NCBI GenBank assembly: GCA_964604165.1
Contig: CAZRYF010000006.1
Span: 73,013-137,012 of the forward strand
DNA: 64,000 nucleotides
Source of the DNA: JAYZDK01 sp964604165
GTDB lineage: Bacteria > Myxococcota_A > UBA796 > CAJQPC01
Direction: 5' to 3'
Part shown: piece after piece, positions 19,043 to 27,611 of the stretch
Position numbering within the stretch: the first letter of the stretch is position 1
Layout: every line of letters starts with the position of its first letter
Program-made: the position numbers and the translations under genes
Notes under the pieces: model-generated
Seen by the model: only the letters and a program-made list of their open reading frames with translations
Told to the model about the DNA's origin: nothing
Database searches by the model: none

Positions 19043-20253
19043 GCTTCCTCTCCCTCAATGCCAAGCTGCGCGATCTTGGTGCGCAGGGTGTTTCTTGCGA
19101 CTCCGAGTAAATTGGCGGCCGCCTTTTGGTTGCCGCCGGTCCGGGACAGCGCCAAGCGAAACAAGGCCCTCTCGGTGGCGTTGACCGCAAGTCGATGAAG
19201 CCCGAGCTCTGAGTCGATCTGGTACTCCTCGACAATGGGTCCCAATCGGGCTTCCACCACTTTCTCGAATCCCTGGGCCAGGTCGCGAATCTCAGCGTGT
19301 GGGTTTTTTTGTATCAGGTCACGCACGGCGCGAGGGAGATCTCGTCGGCGGATCTCCGGTCGGTTGGTGGAGGTCAACACCCGGACCACCAAGTGCTCCA
19401 GTTCCTTTGTGTTGCCGGGCCAGTCGTAGGCGTGGAGCATTCTCCAGACGGAATCATCCAGGCGCCTTTTGGGCATTCCAAGGGTCCGTCGGTATTGCTC
19501 CATGTAGAGACGGGTCAGGAGCTTGATGTCCTTTTGTCTCTCTCGCAGCGGGGGCAACGACAGGTGGGTCCAGGCGAGTACCTCATCATCTCCAACGGGA
19601 GGACTGCGGGACCCTCCGATGATGCGCCAGCGGGTTTCTTCCAGACTTCGGATGAGCTGCTCCAGGTCTTCGTTTTCCCACTCGTCCACGTCCTTCAGGT
19701 ACAGGGTGCCCTCTCTTCCTGAGAGGTTTGGCATGGCCTTGCCACGATGCTTGACGAAAGGGCCGGTGTCTCCCTTGAGAGCGTGAAGGGCTCGGGCAAT
19801 GCTCTCTTTGTTGGTGCCGCGCTCCCCTTGGATTCGGACTGGAAGGGGATGGGTCGCCATGCGGGCCAATCGGCGAAAGGGCTTTCTCCCGAGCCCCATG
19901 TGGCGCAGGATGCGGCGCTCCCTGGAGTCCAAGCTGGCAGGGGTGCGGGACCGGACCTGCCCCAGAAGCAGGTCCTGTCGGGTCGATACACGTGTCAGGG
20001 GTGGTGCTGCACCCCCCATGACCCGCACCAGGGGCTTGTGGGTGAGGGAGGCTGTGATTTGGAGGAGTAGATTTGGTTGGAGCTCGGGTAAGTCCGCATC
20101 CACCAGGACCATGGTGCAGCCGGGATCGGCGAGCCCTCGCACCAGCCCATCCCAGCCGGTCGTGGCATGCACAGCGTGACCTGTGTCGGCCAGGGGTTCA
20201 ACCACCTGGTTCCGCAGGGTCTCGTCCTGGGTAGCGATGACAATGTGGGACAT
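19039..20253 (-). CDS. Degenerate NtrC-family regulator lacking GAFTGA
   Basis: 404 residues from the ATG at 20253; a TTG four codons upstream is an alternative. Residues 1-75 are receiver-like and keep the VLVDADLPE aspartate. The AAA+ part keeps the overall order but is damaged: Walker A reads GERGTNKESIARAL, the GAFTGA sigma-54 contact loop and its flanks are missing, and Walker B reads GTLYLKDVDEW with Lys in place of the first Asp. LPPLRERQKDI and the WPGNTKELEHLV segment remain. The C-terminus is a good Fis-type helix-turn-helix (GGNQKAAANLLGVARNTLRTKI). It likely binds DNA but cannot activate sigma-54 polymerase in the usual way. It is translationally coupled to thiE. Confidence 0.85.
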   Translation of the reverse strand: MSHIVIATQDETLRNQVVEPLADTGHAVHATTGWDGLVRGLADPGCTMVLVDADLPELQPNLLLQITASLTHKPLVRVMGGAAPPLTRVSTRQDLLLGQVRSRTPASLDSRERRILRHMGLGRKPFRRLARMATHPLPVRIQGERGTNKESIARALHALKGDTGPFVKHRGKAMPNLSGREGTLYLKDVDEWENEDLEQLIRSLEETRWRIIGGSRSPPVGDDEVLAWTHLSLPPLRERQKDIKLLTRLYMEQYRRTLGMPKRRLDDSVWRMLHAYDWPGNTKELEHLVVRVLTSTNRPEIRRRDLPRAVRDLIQKNPHAEIRDLAQGFEKVVEARLGPIVEEYQIDSELGLHRLAVNATERALFRLALSRTGGNQKAAANLLGVARNTLRTKIAQLGIEGEEA

Positions 20254-20346
20254 GGGGGGTGCCAAGCGGTGGGTGCGCCGGTGGTAGCGCAGGAAGGCCC
20301 GCCGAGCAACGCTGGCTGGGGAGGGGGGACCCGGCTACGGGAGGCC

Positions 20347-21801
20347 ATGATCTCGTTTCTTCCGCTCCTTGGTTGTGCCCTCTGCGTACCCGCATGGGGT
20401 CAGGAAGAGAGCCCCTGGAGCCCACCGAAAGAGGAGAAAGGTGAGCCTCCTTCTCTGTGGGACATCGTGGAGCAGGGGAGCGAGCCTGTGTCGGAGGAGG
20501 GAAAACAAGAGGCCGAGGAGTTTTCGGAAGAGAAGGTGGCAGAGCAAGAGGTGATGGAGAATGGCGCCTGGCCCGGGGCCCCCGCGGAGGAAGTGGAGGA
20601 GCCGCCGGTGGAACCCGATCCGAAGAGCGGCTTGGACCCCTCCGAGTTCGACATTCCAGTGGTGTTGAACGCGGATGTCCTGCGCTGGGTCCACTACTTT
20701 CAGGGGCGTGGCAGCAAGTACTATCGAAAGTGGCTTGCACGGCAGGGCCGGTACCAGCCCATGATTTCCGCGGCCTTGGCGGAGGCAGGTCTTCCCCAGG
20801 ACACCATCTACCTGGCCATGATCGAGTCGGGTTTCTCTCCCCATGCCAAGTCGACTGCATCCGCGGTGGGACTCTGGCAGTTCATTGCTCCTACAGGCCG
20901 TGGCTACGGCCTTCGAATTGACTACTGGGTCGACGAACGCCGGGATCCAGAAGCCGCCACGGCGGCCGCTGTGGACATGTTGGACGATCTCTACCGGCTC
21001 TTCGGGGACTGGCCTCTGGCATGGTCTGCTTACAACGCGGGCACCGGCCGGGTGCGTGGGGCGGTCCGAAAACAGGGAACCGACGACTACTGGGAGCTTG
21101 TACGCCTCAAGGGGTTGCCCCCCGAGACGCGAAACTACGTGCCCAAGCTCATGGCGGCGGCCATTATCGGAAAGCATCCAGCGCGCTACGGGTTCACAGG
21201 CATCACCCCACGGGCTCCCCTGGTCTACGACACGGTGGAGGTGAAGGGGTCGGTCACGCTGGATGTGATCGCGCGCTGCGCGGGTGTGGACGAGGCGGCA
21301 GTCACCACCTTGAACCCTGCCTTGCTCCGAGGCGCAACACCTCCGCAGGCCGTAACCCGGGTGCGCATTCCCCTCGGAACGACCGCTGCGTTTCAGGCAG
21401 CCATTGTCAACGTGCCCGCTGCTGAACGTGTCACCTACCGCAAGCACAAGGTCCAACCGGGGGAGTCCCTGGGGGCCATCGCATCCCGGTATGGGGTGGA
21501 TGTGTCGGCGCTTGTGGAGTTCAACCGCATCTCTGATCCCAACCGGATCGCGGTAGGAATGGAGGTGGTGGTACCCTTGCCGGGTGCGGGGACCGGTTCG
21601 GCGTCTTCCAGTGCCACTGGAGAACCCATGAAGGTAAAGGTCCGGAACGGAGACAGTCTGGGGGGAATCGCCCAAAGACACGGGGTAAGCGTGGGAGACC
21701 TGGTCGCCTGGAACCAGGTGGAGGACCCGAACCAGCTCCAGGTGGGCCAGGTGCTTCTGGTTTTTCCGCAGCCCCTCAAACGTGACAGCGGAGCGCAGTG
21801 A
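20347..21801 (+). CDS. mltD: Lytic transglycosylase with two LysM domains (MltD-like)
   Basis: 484 residues. A signal peptide (MISFLPLLGCALCVPAWG) is followed by an acidic linker (20-95). The SLT/GH23 domain (about 135-260) has the catalytic Glu in MIESGFSP (E160), then SAVGLWQFI and AWSAYNAGTGRV. Two LysM repeats follow (about 358-410 and 430-478; HKVQPGESLGAIASRYGV and VRNGDSLGGIAQRHGV). It cleaves peptidoglycan glycan strands in the periplasm. MltD proteins of E. coli are lipoproteins. Here the Cys at residue 10 lies inside the hydrophobic core and is not a clear lipobox, so a soluble or anchored form is uncertain. Confidence 0.92.
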   Translation: MISFLPLLGCALCVPAWGQEESPWSPPKEEKGEPPSLWDIVEQGSEPVSEEGKQEAEEFSEEKVAEQEVMENGAWPGAPAEEVEEPPVEPDPKSGLDPSEFDIPVVLNADVLRWVHYFQGRGSKYYRKWLARQGRYQPMISAALAEAGLPQDTIYLAMIESGFSPHAKSTASAVGLWQFIAPTGRGYGLRIDYWVDERRDPEAATAAAVDMLDDLYRLFGDWPLAWSAYNAGTGRVRGAVRKQGTDDYWELVRLKGLPPETRNYVPKLMAAAIIGKHPARYGFTGITPRAPLVYDTVEVKGSVTLDVIARCAGVDEAAVTTLNPALLRGATPPQAVTRVRIPLGTTAAFQAAIVNVPAAERVTYRKHKVQPGESLGAIASRYGVDVSALVEFNRISDPNRIAVGMEVVVPLPGAGTGSASSSATGEPMKVKVRNGDSLGGIAQRHGVSVGDLVAWNQVEDPNQLQVGQVLLVFPQPLKRDSGAQ

Positions 21802-21817
21802 TGAAGGGAGCGAGCTG

Positions 21818-23047
21818 ATGCTGTCGCCTGAGGAGGCCTTGAGGCGGGTCCTGACCGCCGTCACTCCGCCGTTGATCGAGGAGATCCCCATCGAGAAGGC
21901 GTGCGGGCGGGTGCTCGCAGAAGATGTGACCGCCCCGGCGGACCTTCCTCCGTGGGACAACTCGGCCATGGACGGGTTCGCCGTGGTGTCCGCGGACACT
22001 CAGGCGGTTCCAGTGCGCTTGCCGGTGGTGGAGCACATCGGTGCGGGTCAATCACCGTCTGTCTTGATCACGCCGGGCACGTGCGCCCGGATCATGACCG
22101 GCGCCCCCATGCCGGAAGGGGCGGATGCGGTGGTGATGATTGAGCACACGGACGGAGGTATGGAGGTTGTGGAGGTCGTCAAGGGGGTCAACCCCCGGCA
22201 GAACGTGCGGGAAAAGGGAAACGATGTTTCGGTCGGGACGGTGGTCCTTCGTGGCGGCCGAACACTCGGTCCCCCGGAGGTGGGGCTGTTGGCGGGGCTC
22301 GGCATGCCGCGCGTGCGGGTGGCGCGGCAGCCCCGGGTGGCCATTCTTTCCACCGGTGACGAGGTCATGCCGGTGGATGCGCCCTTGCAGCCTGGGCAGA
22401 TCCACTCCTCCAACACCCACACTCTCATGGGAATGGTCGCTGCCGCGGGGGGGATCGGTGTGGACTGTGGAATTGCTCCGGACGACCCGGACGAGTTGAA
22501 GCAGTACCTGGACCGTTGCGTGAAGGAGGATCTGATCGTGACCACGGGGGGGGTGTCCATGGGGGATCACGATCACGTCAAGGACGCTTTTGATGCCCAC
22601 GATGCAGCGCTGGACTTCTGGAAGATTCGTATGAAGCCGGGCAAGCCGCTTGCCTTTGGGAGCATGGGAGGCAAGCCCGCTTTTGGCCTTCCGGGCAACC
22701 CGGTCTCGTGCATGGTGGGCTTTCTCCAGTTTGTGCGGCCGGTGATCCGGGGCTTTCTGGGGGATCCGTCCCCCTTTCTCCCGGTGGTGCGGGCGCGGCT
22801 CACCAACGAGGTGAGAAAGAAGCCCGGGCGGGCGGAGTTCTGCCGGGTGTCCCTGGCGAATCTCGATGGGATTCAAGCCACCCCAGCGGCCAACGTCTCC
22901 TCCGGCGCGATCACCTCCATGGTCTTCGCGGATGGATTTGCGCTTCTGGGAGAAGACTGCGCTGGCCTTGCAGCGGGAGACGAGGTCTCGGTCCAGGTGC
23001 TGCGGTGGGACTGGACCGGCCGGTCCGAGGCCAGGTTCGATTGGTAA
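21818..23047 (+). CDS. moeA: Molybdopterin molybdenumtransferase MoeA
   Basis: 409 residues from the ATG at 21818, chosen because AAGGGAG lies 7 bases upstream. A GTG at 21782 overlapping the mltD stop is possible but adds a poor N-terminus. Family signatures are clear: PPWDNSAMDGFAV, GTCARIMTGAPMPEGADAVVMIE, ILSTGDEV, the TTGGVSMGDHD segment and FGLPGNPVSCMVGF. The enzyme inserts molybdate into adenylated molybdopterin made by MogA. It is the first gene of a molybdenum cofactor group in which mobA overlaps its 3' end. Confidence 0.96.
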   Translation: MLSPEEALRRVLTAVTPPLIEEIPIEKACGRVLAEDVTAPADLPPWDNSAMDGFAVVSADTQAVPVRLPVVEHIGAGQSPSVLITPGTCARIMTGAPMPEGADAVVMIEHTDGGMEVVEVVKGVNPRQNVREKGNDVSVGTVVLRGGRTLGPPEVGLLAGLGMPRVRVARQPRVAILSTGDEVMPVDAPLQPGQIHSSNTHTLMGMVAAAGGIGVDCGIAPDDPDELKQYLDRCVKEDLIVTTGGVSMGDHDHVKDAFDAHDAALDFWKIRMKPGKPLAFGSMGGKPAFGLPGNPVSCMVGFLQFVRPVIRGFLGDPSPFLPVVRARLTNEVRKKPGRAEFCRVSLANLDGIQATPAANVSSGAITSMVFADGFALLGEDCAGLAAGDEVSVQVLRWDWTGRSEARFDW

Positions 23048-23562
23048 GGGGCTTTGTGCTGGCGGGGGGCCAGTCCCGGCGCTTCGGCACGGACAAGGCC
23101 CGGCACCCGGTGAATGGCCTTCCCATGGCGGCCAGGGTGGCGTCGGTGCTGGAGGCGGCAGGTCTTCCCGTGCAACTGGTCGTGCGAGACCTTGCCCTGG
23201 AGGAGCTGGGCATCCCGCTCTTGCTGGAGCCGCCCACGAAGGAGCCCCCTCATCCGCTGCGGGGGGTGCTGGCGGCGCTGGGTTCTCTGGAGACAGGGGA
23301 CACGGCGCTGCTGGTGCCCTGCGATGTTCCTGGACTTCTCGCGTCTGGCGTGGCCCTGCTGGTGGAAGCGGGAGCTTCGTCCGTGGCCGTGGATGGGAAG
23401 GGACGTGTACATCCCCTGGTGGCCCATCTCTCTGGGAGTTGGGCGCCCCAAGTGGAGGCAGTTTTGGCGGCGGGTGGCAGCGCCACTGCGGCCCTGGCCG
23501 GCGCGAGCCCTGTGTCCTTTCCTGAGGACCAATTGGTCAATTGGAACCGTCCGCCGGGATAA
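23041..23562 (+). CDS. mobA: Molybdenum cofactor guanylyltransferase MobA
   Basis: 173 residues if translated from the TTG at 23041, overlapping the moeA stop by 7 bases; a GTG at 23056 would remove part of the first strand. The nucleotide-binding signature LAGGQSRRFGTDKA near the N-terminus is diagnostic, followed by LLVPCDVPGL. The protein is slightly shorter than typical MobA (about 190-200). It attaches GMP to Mo-molybdopterin to form the bis-MGD precursor used by DMSO-reductase-family enzymes. Confidence 0.88.
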   Translation: MVRGFVLAGGQSRRFGTDKARHPVNGLPMAARVASVLEAAGLPVQLVVRDLALEELGIPLLLEPPTKEPPHPLRGVLAALGSLETGDTALLVPCDVPGLLASGVALLVEAGASSVAVDGKGRVHPLVAHLSGSWAPQVEAVLAAGGSATAALAGASPVSFPEDQLVNWNRPPG

Positions 23563-23572
23563 GACCTCTTTC

Positions 23573-24103
23573 ATGGGCCACAGGGAACATCACAGTCATG
23601 CTGGACGCACCTCGGTGAAAGTACGGCTCGCGGTGGTTTCCACCACCCGAACTGACAAGACGGACACCTCGGGTGCTGTGTTGAAGGAGCGCCTCGAGGC
23701 TGCCGGACACCGGGTTTCGGGGTTGGACTTTCTGCCCGATGATCCCGACCGGGTGCGAGCCTGGGTGCTGGAAGCGATTCAAGGTGGCCAAGAGCAGGCG
23801 CTGGTGCTCTCGGGGGGCACTGGGGTTTCTGCCCGGGATGGGACCTTTGAGGCTGTGGCTGAAGTGATCGACCGGCCCTTGCCGGGGTTCGGTGAGTTGT
23901 TTCGCATGTTGTCATTCCAGGAGATTGGTGCGGCCGCCATGCTCTCTCGGGCGTCCGCTGGAATCTGCCAGGGGGTGGTCCTCTTTTCCGTTCCTGGATC
24001 CACGGCGGCCTGTCGCCTCGCAGTGGACTCGCTGATCGGCCCGGAGCTGTCCCACCTGGTGTGGGAGCTCTCCAAGGAGGCCCCTTCCGGCTCGGCCGGA
24101 TAA
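23573..24103 (+). CDS. Molybdopterin adenylyltransferase (MogA/MoaB family)
   Basis: 176 residues from the ATG at 23573, 10 bases after mobA. It contains LAVVSTTRTDKTDTSG and LVLSGGTGVSARDGTFEAV, matching the GGTG-[ILV]-xxRD signature of the MoaB/Mog domain, and PGSTAACRLAVDSLI toward the end. It adenylates molybdopterin before molybdate insertion by MoeA. The length and single domain fit MoaB or MogA equally well, so no firm symbol is given. The first 15 residues (MGHREHHSHAGRTSV) are His-rich and may not be translated. Confidence 0.88.
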   Translation: MGHREHHSHAGRTSVKVRLAVVSTTRTDKTDTSGAVLKERLEAAGHRVSGLDFLPDDPDRVRAWVLEAIQGGQEQALVLSGGTGVSARDGTFEAVAEVIDRPLPGFGELFRMLSFQEIGAAAMLSRASAGICQGVVLFSVPGSTAACRLAVDSLIGPELSHLVWELSKEAPSGSAG

Positions 24104-24128
24104 GAGAGAGCCTTAGATCGAGGGCGCC

Positions 24129-25241
24129 ATGACCACGGCAGATCATCTCCTGGAACCCGCTGCCACACAGGTTCGCGACCCTTTGAGCGGTCGATCCATC
24201 TGGTTGGCGGACATGGTCTCCGACAGCAAGCTCACGGAAGGTGCTCTGCGCTACACCCTCACCTTTGCCACCGGCCATACCCCGACGGACCGAGAGCAGA
24301 TCCAGCTTGCCTTGCACCAGAACCTGGAGGACCTGGGGTGGTCCGGCGAGGTCATCTGCAATGTTCGGCTGGCTCGGGTCTCAACGCCGGCCCCGGGGGC
24401 TGGTTCGAAGCCTGCACCCGCGGCACCCAGCGGAGTGCGGGGCATGCAGGGACCTGGCATGGGTCCCCACGGTGGACCCATTCAACTCCAGGCCATTGAA
24501 GGTGTGAAGCACATCGTGGCGGTCGCCTCGGGCAAAGGCGGGGTGGGCAAGTCCACCGTGGCGGTCAACCTGGCCTGTGGCCTCGCAAAGGCCGGCAAGA
24601 AGGTGGGCCTCATGGATGCAGACATCTACGGCCCCTCCCTGCCTCTGATGATGCGGGTCAATGGCAAGCCTCTGGCCAGTCGCGAGAACAAGATGATCCC
24701 CCTGGTGGCCTATGGGGTGAAGTGCATCTCCATCGGCTTTATGGTCGACGCCAACGAACCCATCATCTGGCGGGGACCCATGGTCATGGGGGTCGTGCGG
24801 CAATTTCTGCGGGACGTGGACTGGGGGGAGCTCGACGTGTTGGTGGTGGACCTTCCCCCTGGAACAGGGGATGCGCAGCTCACCATGATCCAGGCGGTTC
24901 CCATTTCCGGGGCGATCATTGTGTCCACCCCACAGGAGGTGGCGCTGTTGGATGCGCGCCGCGGCATGGAGATGTTCCGCAAGCTGAATGTACCGGTGAT
25001 GGGGGTCGTGGAGAACATGGCCTGGTATGCCTTGCCCGATGGCTCCCGCGCCCATCCCTTTGGAGAAGGGGGGGCCGCTGCCTTGACCCGAACCGAGGAT
25101 CTTCCCCTGTTGGCGCAGGTGCCCCTGGAGCAGGGCATTCGGGAAGGGGGAGATGCAGGAAAGCCCGCGGTGCTCGGAGGTGGCCCGGCGGCACATATCT
25201 TTGACCAGCTGGCGAGCGCCGTGTTGGATCAACTCGCGTGA
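24129..25241 (+). CDS. mrp: Mrp/NBP35-family P-loop ATPase without the CxxC motif
   Basis: 370 residues. An N-terminal DUF59/MIP18-like domain (about 15-85) is followed by a linker rich in Pro, Gly and Met, then a deviant Walker A SGKGGVGKSTVAVNL (near residue 137), LMDADIYGPSLPLMM and VDLPPGTGDAQLT. These are the core Mrp/ApbC features of Fe-S cluster carriers. The segment that normally reads ENMSYFxCPxCG reads ENMAWYALPDGS, so both cluster-bridging cysteines are absent. The gene overlaps moaA by 4 bases inside a cofactor cluster, so it may support MoaA or molybdoenzyme assembly by another mechanism. Confidence 0.9.
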   Translation: MTTADHLLEPAATQVRDPLSGRSIWLADMVSDSKLTEGALRYTLTFATGHTPTDREQIQLALHQNLEDLGWSGEVICNVRLARVSTPAPGAGSKPAPAAPSGVRGMQGPGMGPHGGPIQLQAIEGVKHIVAVASGKGGVGKSTVAVNLACGLAKAGKKVGLMDADIYGPSLPLMMRVNGKPLASRENKMIPLVAYGVKCISIGFMVDANEPIIWRGPMVMGVVRQFLRDVDWGELDVLVVDLPPGTGDAQLTMIQAVPISGAIIVSTPQEVALLDARRGMEMFRKLNVPVMGVVENMAWYALPDGSRAHPFGEGGAAALTRTEDLPLLAQVPLEQGIREGGDAGKPAVLGGGPAAHIFDQLASAVLDQLA

Positions 25242-26221
25242 CGGCCCTGGTCGACAGCTTGGGTCGGGTGCACGACACCCTTCGGGTCTCTGTGACGGAC
25301 CGCTGCAACTTCCGGTGTACCTACTGTCTTCCAAAGGAGGGCGTGAACTGGCTGCCCCGGGAGTCGCTGCTCACCTACGAGGAGATTCAGCGTCTGGTGG
25401 CGTGTTTTGTGTCCCTGGGAGTTCGACGGGTCAGACTGACGGGGGGAGAGCCCACTTTGCGAAGGGACCTGCCCCGCCTGGTGAAGGGGATGGCGGCGCT
25501 TCCGGGTCTGGATGACCTTTCCATGACCACCAATGCCCACGTGTTGGCTTTCATGGCCGGGGAGCTGGCGGAGGCCGGCTTGCATCGCATCAACGTCTCC
25601 CTGGATGCGCTGGACCCGCATCTCTTCCACAGGATGACCCGGGGGGGAGACCTTTCCCGGGTGTTGGATGGCATCGATGCTGCCCTGGCGGCCGGGCTCT
25701 CCCCCATCAAGATCAACGCGGTGGTGATGGAGGGGGAGAACGAGGATCAGGTAGAGCCTCTCCTTTCTTGGGCCAGTGAGCGCCCTGGGGATCTCCAGGT
25801 CCGCTTCATTGAATACATGCCGTTTGAAGTCCGCCGGCACCGTTGTGTTCCGGGTGCGGTTCTTCGGGAGCGAATCATGCGCACGCGCCGGTTGGAGCCG
25901 GAGACCACTGTGCAGGGAGGAGGCCCCGCAGTCCATTGGCGCTTGCCCGATTCCGGGGCCGTGGTGGGCTTCATTTCGCCCCTCTCTGAGCGTTTCTGCG
26001 CCGGTTGCAACCGACTGCGCCTCACGGCGGAGGGCAACCTGCGAACCTGTCTTTCGGACGATGGGACCCCGCCGCTGACCACCTTGCTCCGTGGCGGGGC
26101 AAGCGATGCAAGGATTCAGGAGCAGATCCGTGCCCTGACTCTGGGCAAGCGCGAGGGCCATGGATGTGAAGTGGACGGTGGGGTTCCCTTTGAGGGTGTG
26201 ATGACACGCATTGGCGGTTGA
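25238..26221 (+). CDS. moaA: GTP 3',8-cyclase MoaA
   Basis: 327 residues from a GTG overlapping the mrp stop. The radical SAM cluster motif is CNFRCTYC (near residues 23-30), followed by RLTGGEPTLRRDLP and LDALDPHLF. The C-terminal second [4Fe-4S] site has CAGCNRLRLTAEGNLRTC. The protein ends in Gly-Gly as in active MoaA. With MoaC it converts GTP to cyclic pyranopterin phosphate, the first step of molybdopterin synthesis. MoaC, MoaD and MoaE are not in the window. Confidence 0.97.
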   Translation: MTALVDSLGRVHDTLRVSVTDRCNFRCTYCLPKEGVNWLPRESLLTYEEIQRLVACFVSLGVRRVRLTGGEPTLRRDLPRLVKGMAALPGLDDLSMTTNAHVLAFMAGELAEAGLHRINVSLDALDPHLFHRMTRGGDLSRVLDGIDAALAAGLSPIKINAVVMEGENEDQVEPLLSWASERPGDLQVRFIEYMPFEVRRHRCVPGAVLRERIMRTRRLEPETTVQGGGPAVHWRLPDSGAVVGFISPLSERFCAGCNRLRLTAEGNLRTCLSDDGTPPLTTLLRGGASDARIQEQIRALTLGKREGHGCEVDGGVPFEGVMTRIGG

Positions 26222-26252
26222 TGCGTTAGACCGCGCCTCGAGGACGGGTCCC

Positions 26253-27587
26253 ATGCCAGAAGACAAGCGCCGCGCACAGGGAGAAGACCTGGTTGCGCTG
26301 GCAGCATCCGCTTTTGCTGGGGTGTGTGCCTTTGCCTGGCTCGGTCGCCTCGGGCTCGGGGCGGTGGGCCTCTTTCTCGTGGCCGTGGTGGCCCTGGGAT
26401 TGGCCCGTAGGAAACTGGAGAAGCCAGCGCGGCTGCGGGTGGACAAGTGGGCCAAGGCGCTCTTCACTCTCGCCGGGCTCATGGCGCTACTGCGGCACCC
26501 CATTGAGGTGCCGGTGTTGGACCCGGAGACAGGTGCCTCCCTGGCGGGCGGGGGGGTGGAGTTGCCGATCTACGCGGCCATCGCCGAGTACGTGGGCCAG
26601 GTGGATGCAGGAACGTTCTTCCTCTTTGCCTTCCTCGCCATGGGGGTGAAGTTCACAGGAGTCATTGCCTCGGCCTTTGGCTGGCAGCTTCTGCTCCGGG
26701 GCCAAGGGGTGCGTTTTCCTTTTTGGTCCCTGACCTTCACCAGCTTTCTGATCGGGCGATTCATCGGCACCTTTCTGCCCAGCACGTTGGGGCTGGATGG
26801 CTACACACTCTACGAGGCGGGGCGGTATTCAAACCGGTGGCCCCGGGTCATCACCGCCAAGGGGCTGGAGAAGTTTATCGGCGTGGCAGGACTCTTCTTG
26901 GGCATGCTGCTGACGCTGCCCTTCGGGTACCAGGTCATTGTGGATGTCACGGAGCACGTGGGGCGTCCCGAGGCGGCTGGGCCGCTTGCGGGGGCCATTG
27001 CCCTGGTGGCGGGGGGCGTGTCGGGCTGCGTGCTCCTGGGGCTGGTGTGGCCCGTGCTCATTGTCTGGGGCATGGGGCTGGTGGGTCGCTTCCTGCCCGC
27101 CAAGGTCTCGGGAATCTTTCAGCGGTTTGTGGATGCGGTGGGGGCCTACCGGGGACAGGTGAAGCTCTTGCTCTTGACCTTCCTGTGCAAGTTCATCACA
27201 CACTTCACCACGGCGGTGGTGTACTTCTTCACCGCGTTGGCCATCGGAGTTGTGGGGGCGAAGTTCTGGCCGATCGTGTTTGGCTCCACCATTCAGATCC
27301 TGGCCACGCTCCTTTCTCCCACCATCGCTGGTGAAGGTGCGCGGGAGGCATTTCAGGCGCTGCTCCTGTCCAAGCAGCTTGGGGGGGTCGCCCCGGCGGT
27401 CCTGTCCGGCGCCTTGGGGTTCATCGCCGCGGAGGCCGCTACGTTGTGGGGAGGGGCCTTTCTATGGACCCGTAAGCCCGGTTGGCGTCCCAAGTACGCC
27501 AAGGTGGATGGGGAGCAGGTGGACTACGCCTGGATCCCTGAGGATGACATGGGGTCATGGGTCGACGCGGGGGCGGGTGCGAGGTAG
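26253..27587 (+). CDS. Flippase-like membrane protein (LPG synthase TM / UPF0104 family)
   Basis: 444 residues from the ATG at 26253, preceded by GAGGACGGG. It has multiple membrane helices with the family pattern in the middle: FGWQLLLRGQGVRFPFWS, FLIGRFIGTFLPSTLGLDGY (the conserved G-R-F-x-P-G/D block) and RVITAKGLEKFIG. This is the membrane domain found in AglD/MprF-like proteins (PF03706 type). No MprF synthetase domain is attached. A role in lipid or glycolipid translocation is likely but the substrate is unknown. It follows moaA by about 30 bases. Confidence 0.75.
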   Translation: MPEDKRRAQGEDLVALAASAFAGVCAFAWLGRLGLGAVGLFLVAVVALGLARRKLEKPARLRVDKWAKALFTLAGLMALLRHPIEVPVLDPETGASLAGGGVELPIYAAIAEYVGQVDAGTFFLFAFLAMGVKFTGVIASAFGWQLLLRGQGVRFPFWSLTFTSFLIGRFIGTFLPSTLGLDGYTLYEAGRYSNRWPRVITAKGLEKFIGVAGLFLGMLLTLPFGYQVIVDVTEHVGRPEAAGPLAGAIALVAGGVSGCVLLGLVWPVLIVWGMGLVGRFLPAKVSGIFQRFVDAVGAYRGQVKLLLLTFLCKFITHFTTAVVYFFTALAIGVVGAKFWPIVFGSTIQILATLLSPTIAGEGAREAFQALLLSKQLGGVAPAVLSGALGFIAAEAATLWGGAFLWTRKPGWRPKYAKVDGEQVDYAWIPEDDMGSWVDAGAGAR

Positions 27588-27611
27588 CATTCGGCAACTC
27601 GGGAGCGTTCG

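Noticed and set aside
18434..19198. A + strand frame with GGDNVLLS...DTRAAYLREVLLGDP that resembles the missing middle of the O-methyltransferase
   Set aside because: It lies fully antisense to thiE, whose own motifs are all intact and in order, and it continues into unrelated low-quality sequence. The resemblance is chance.
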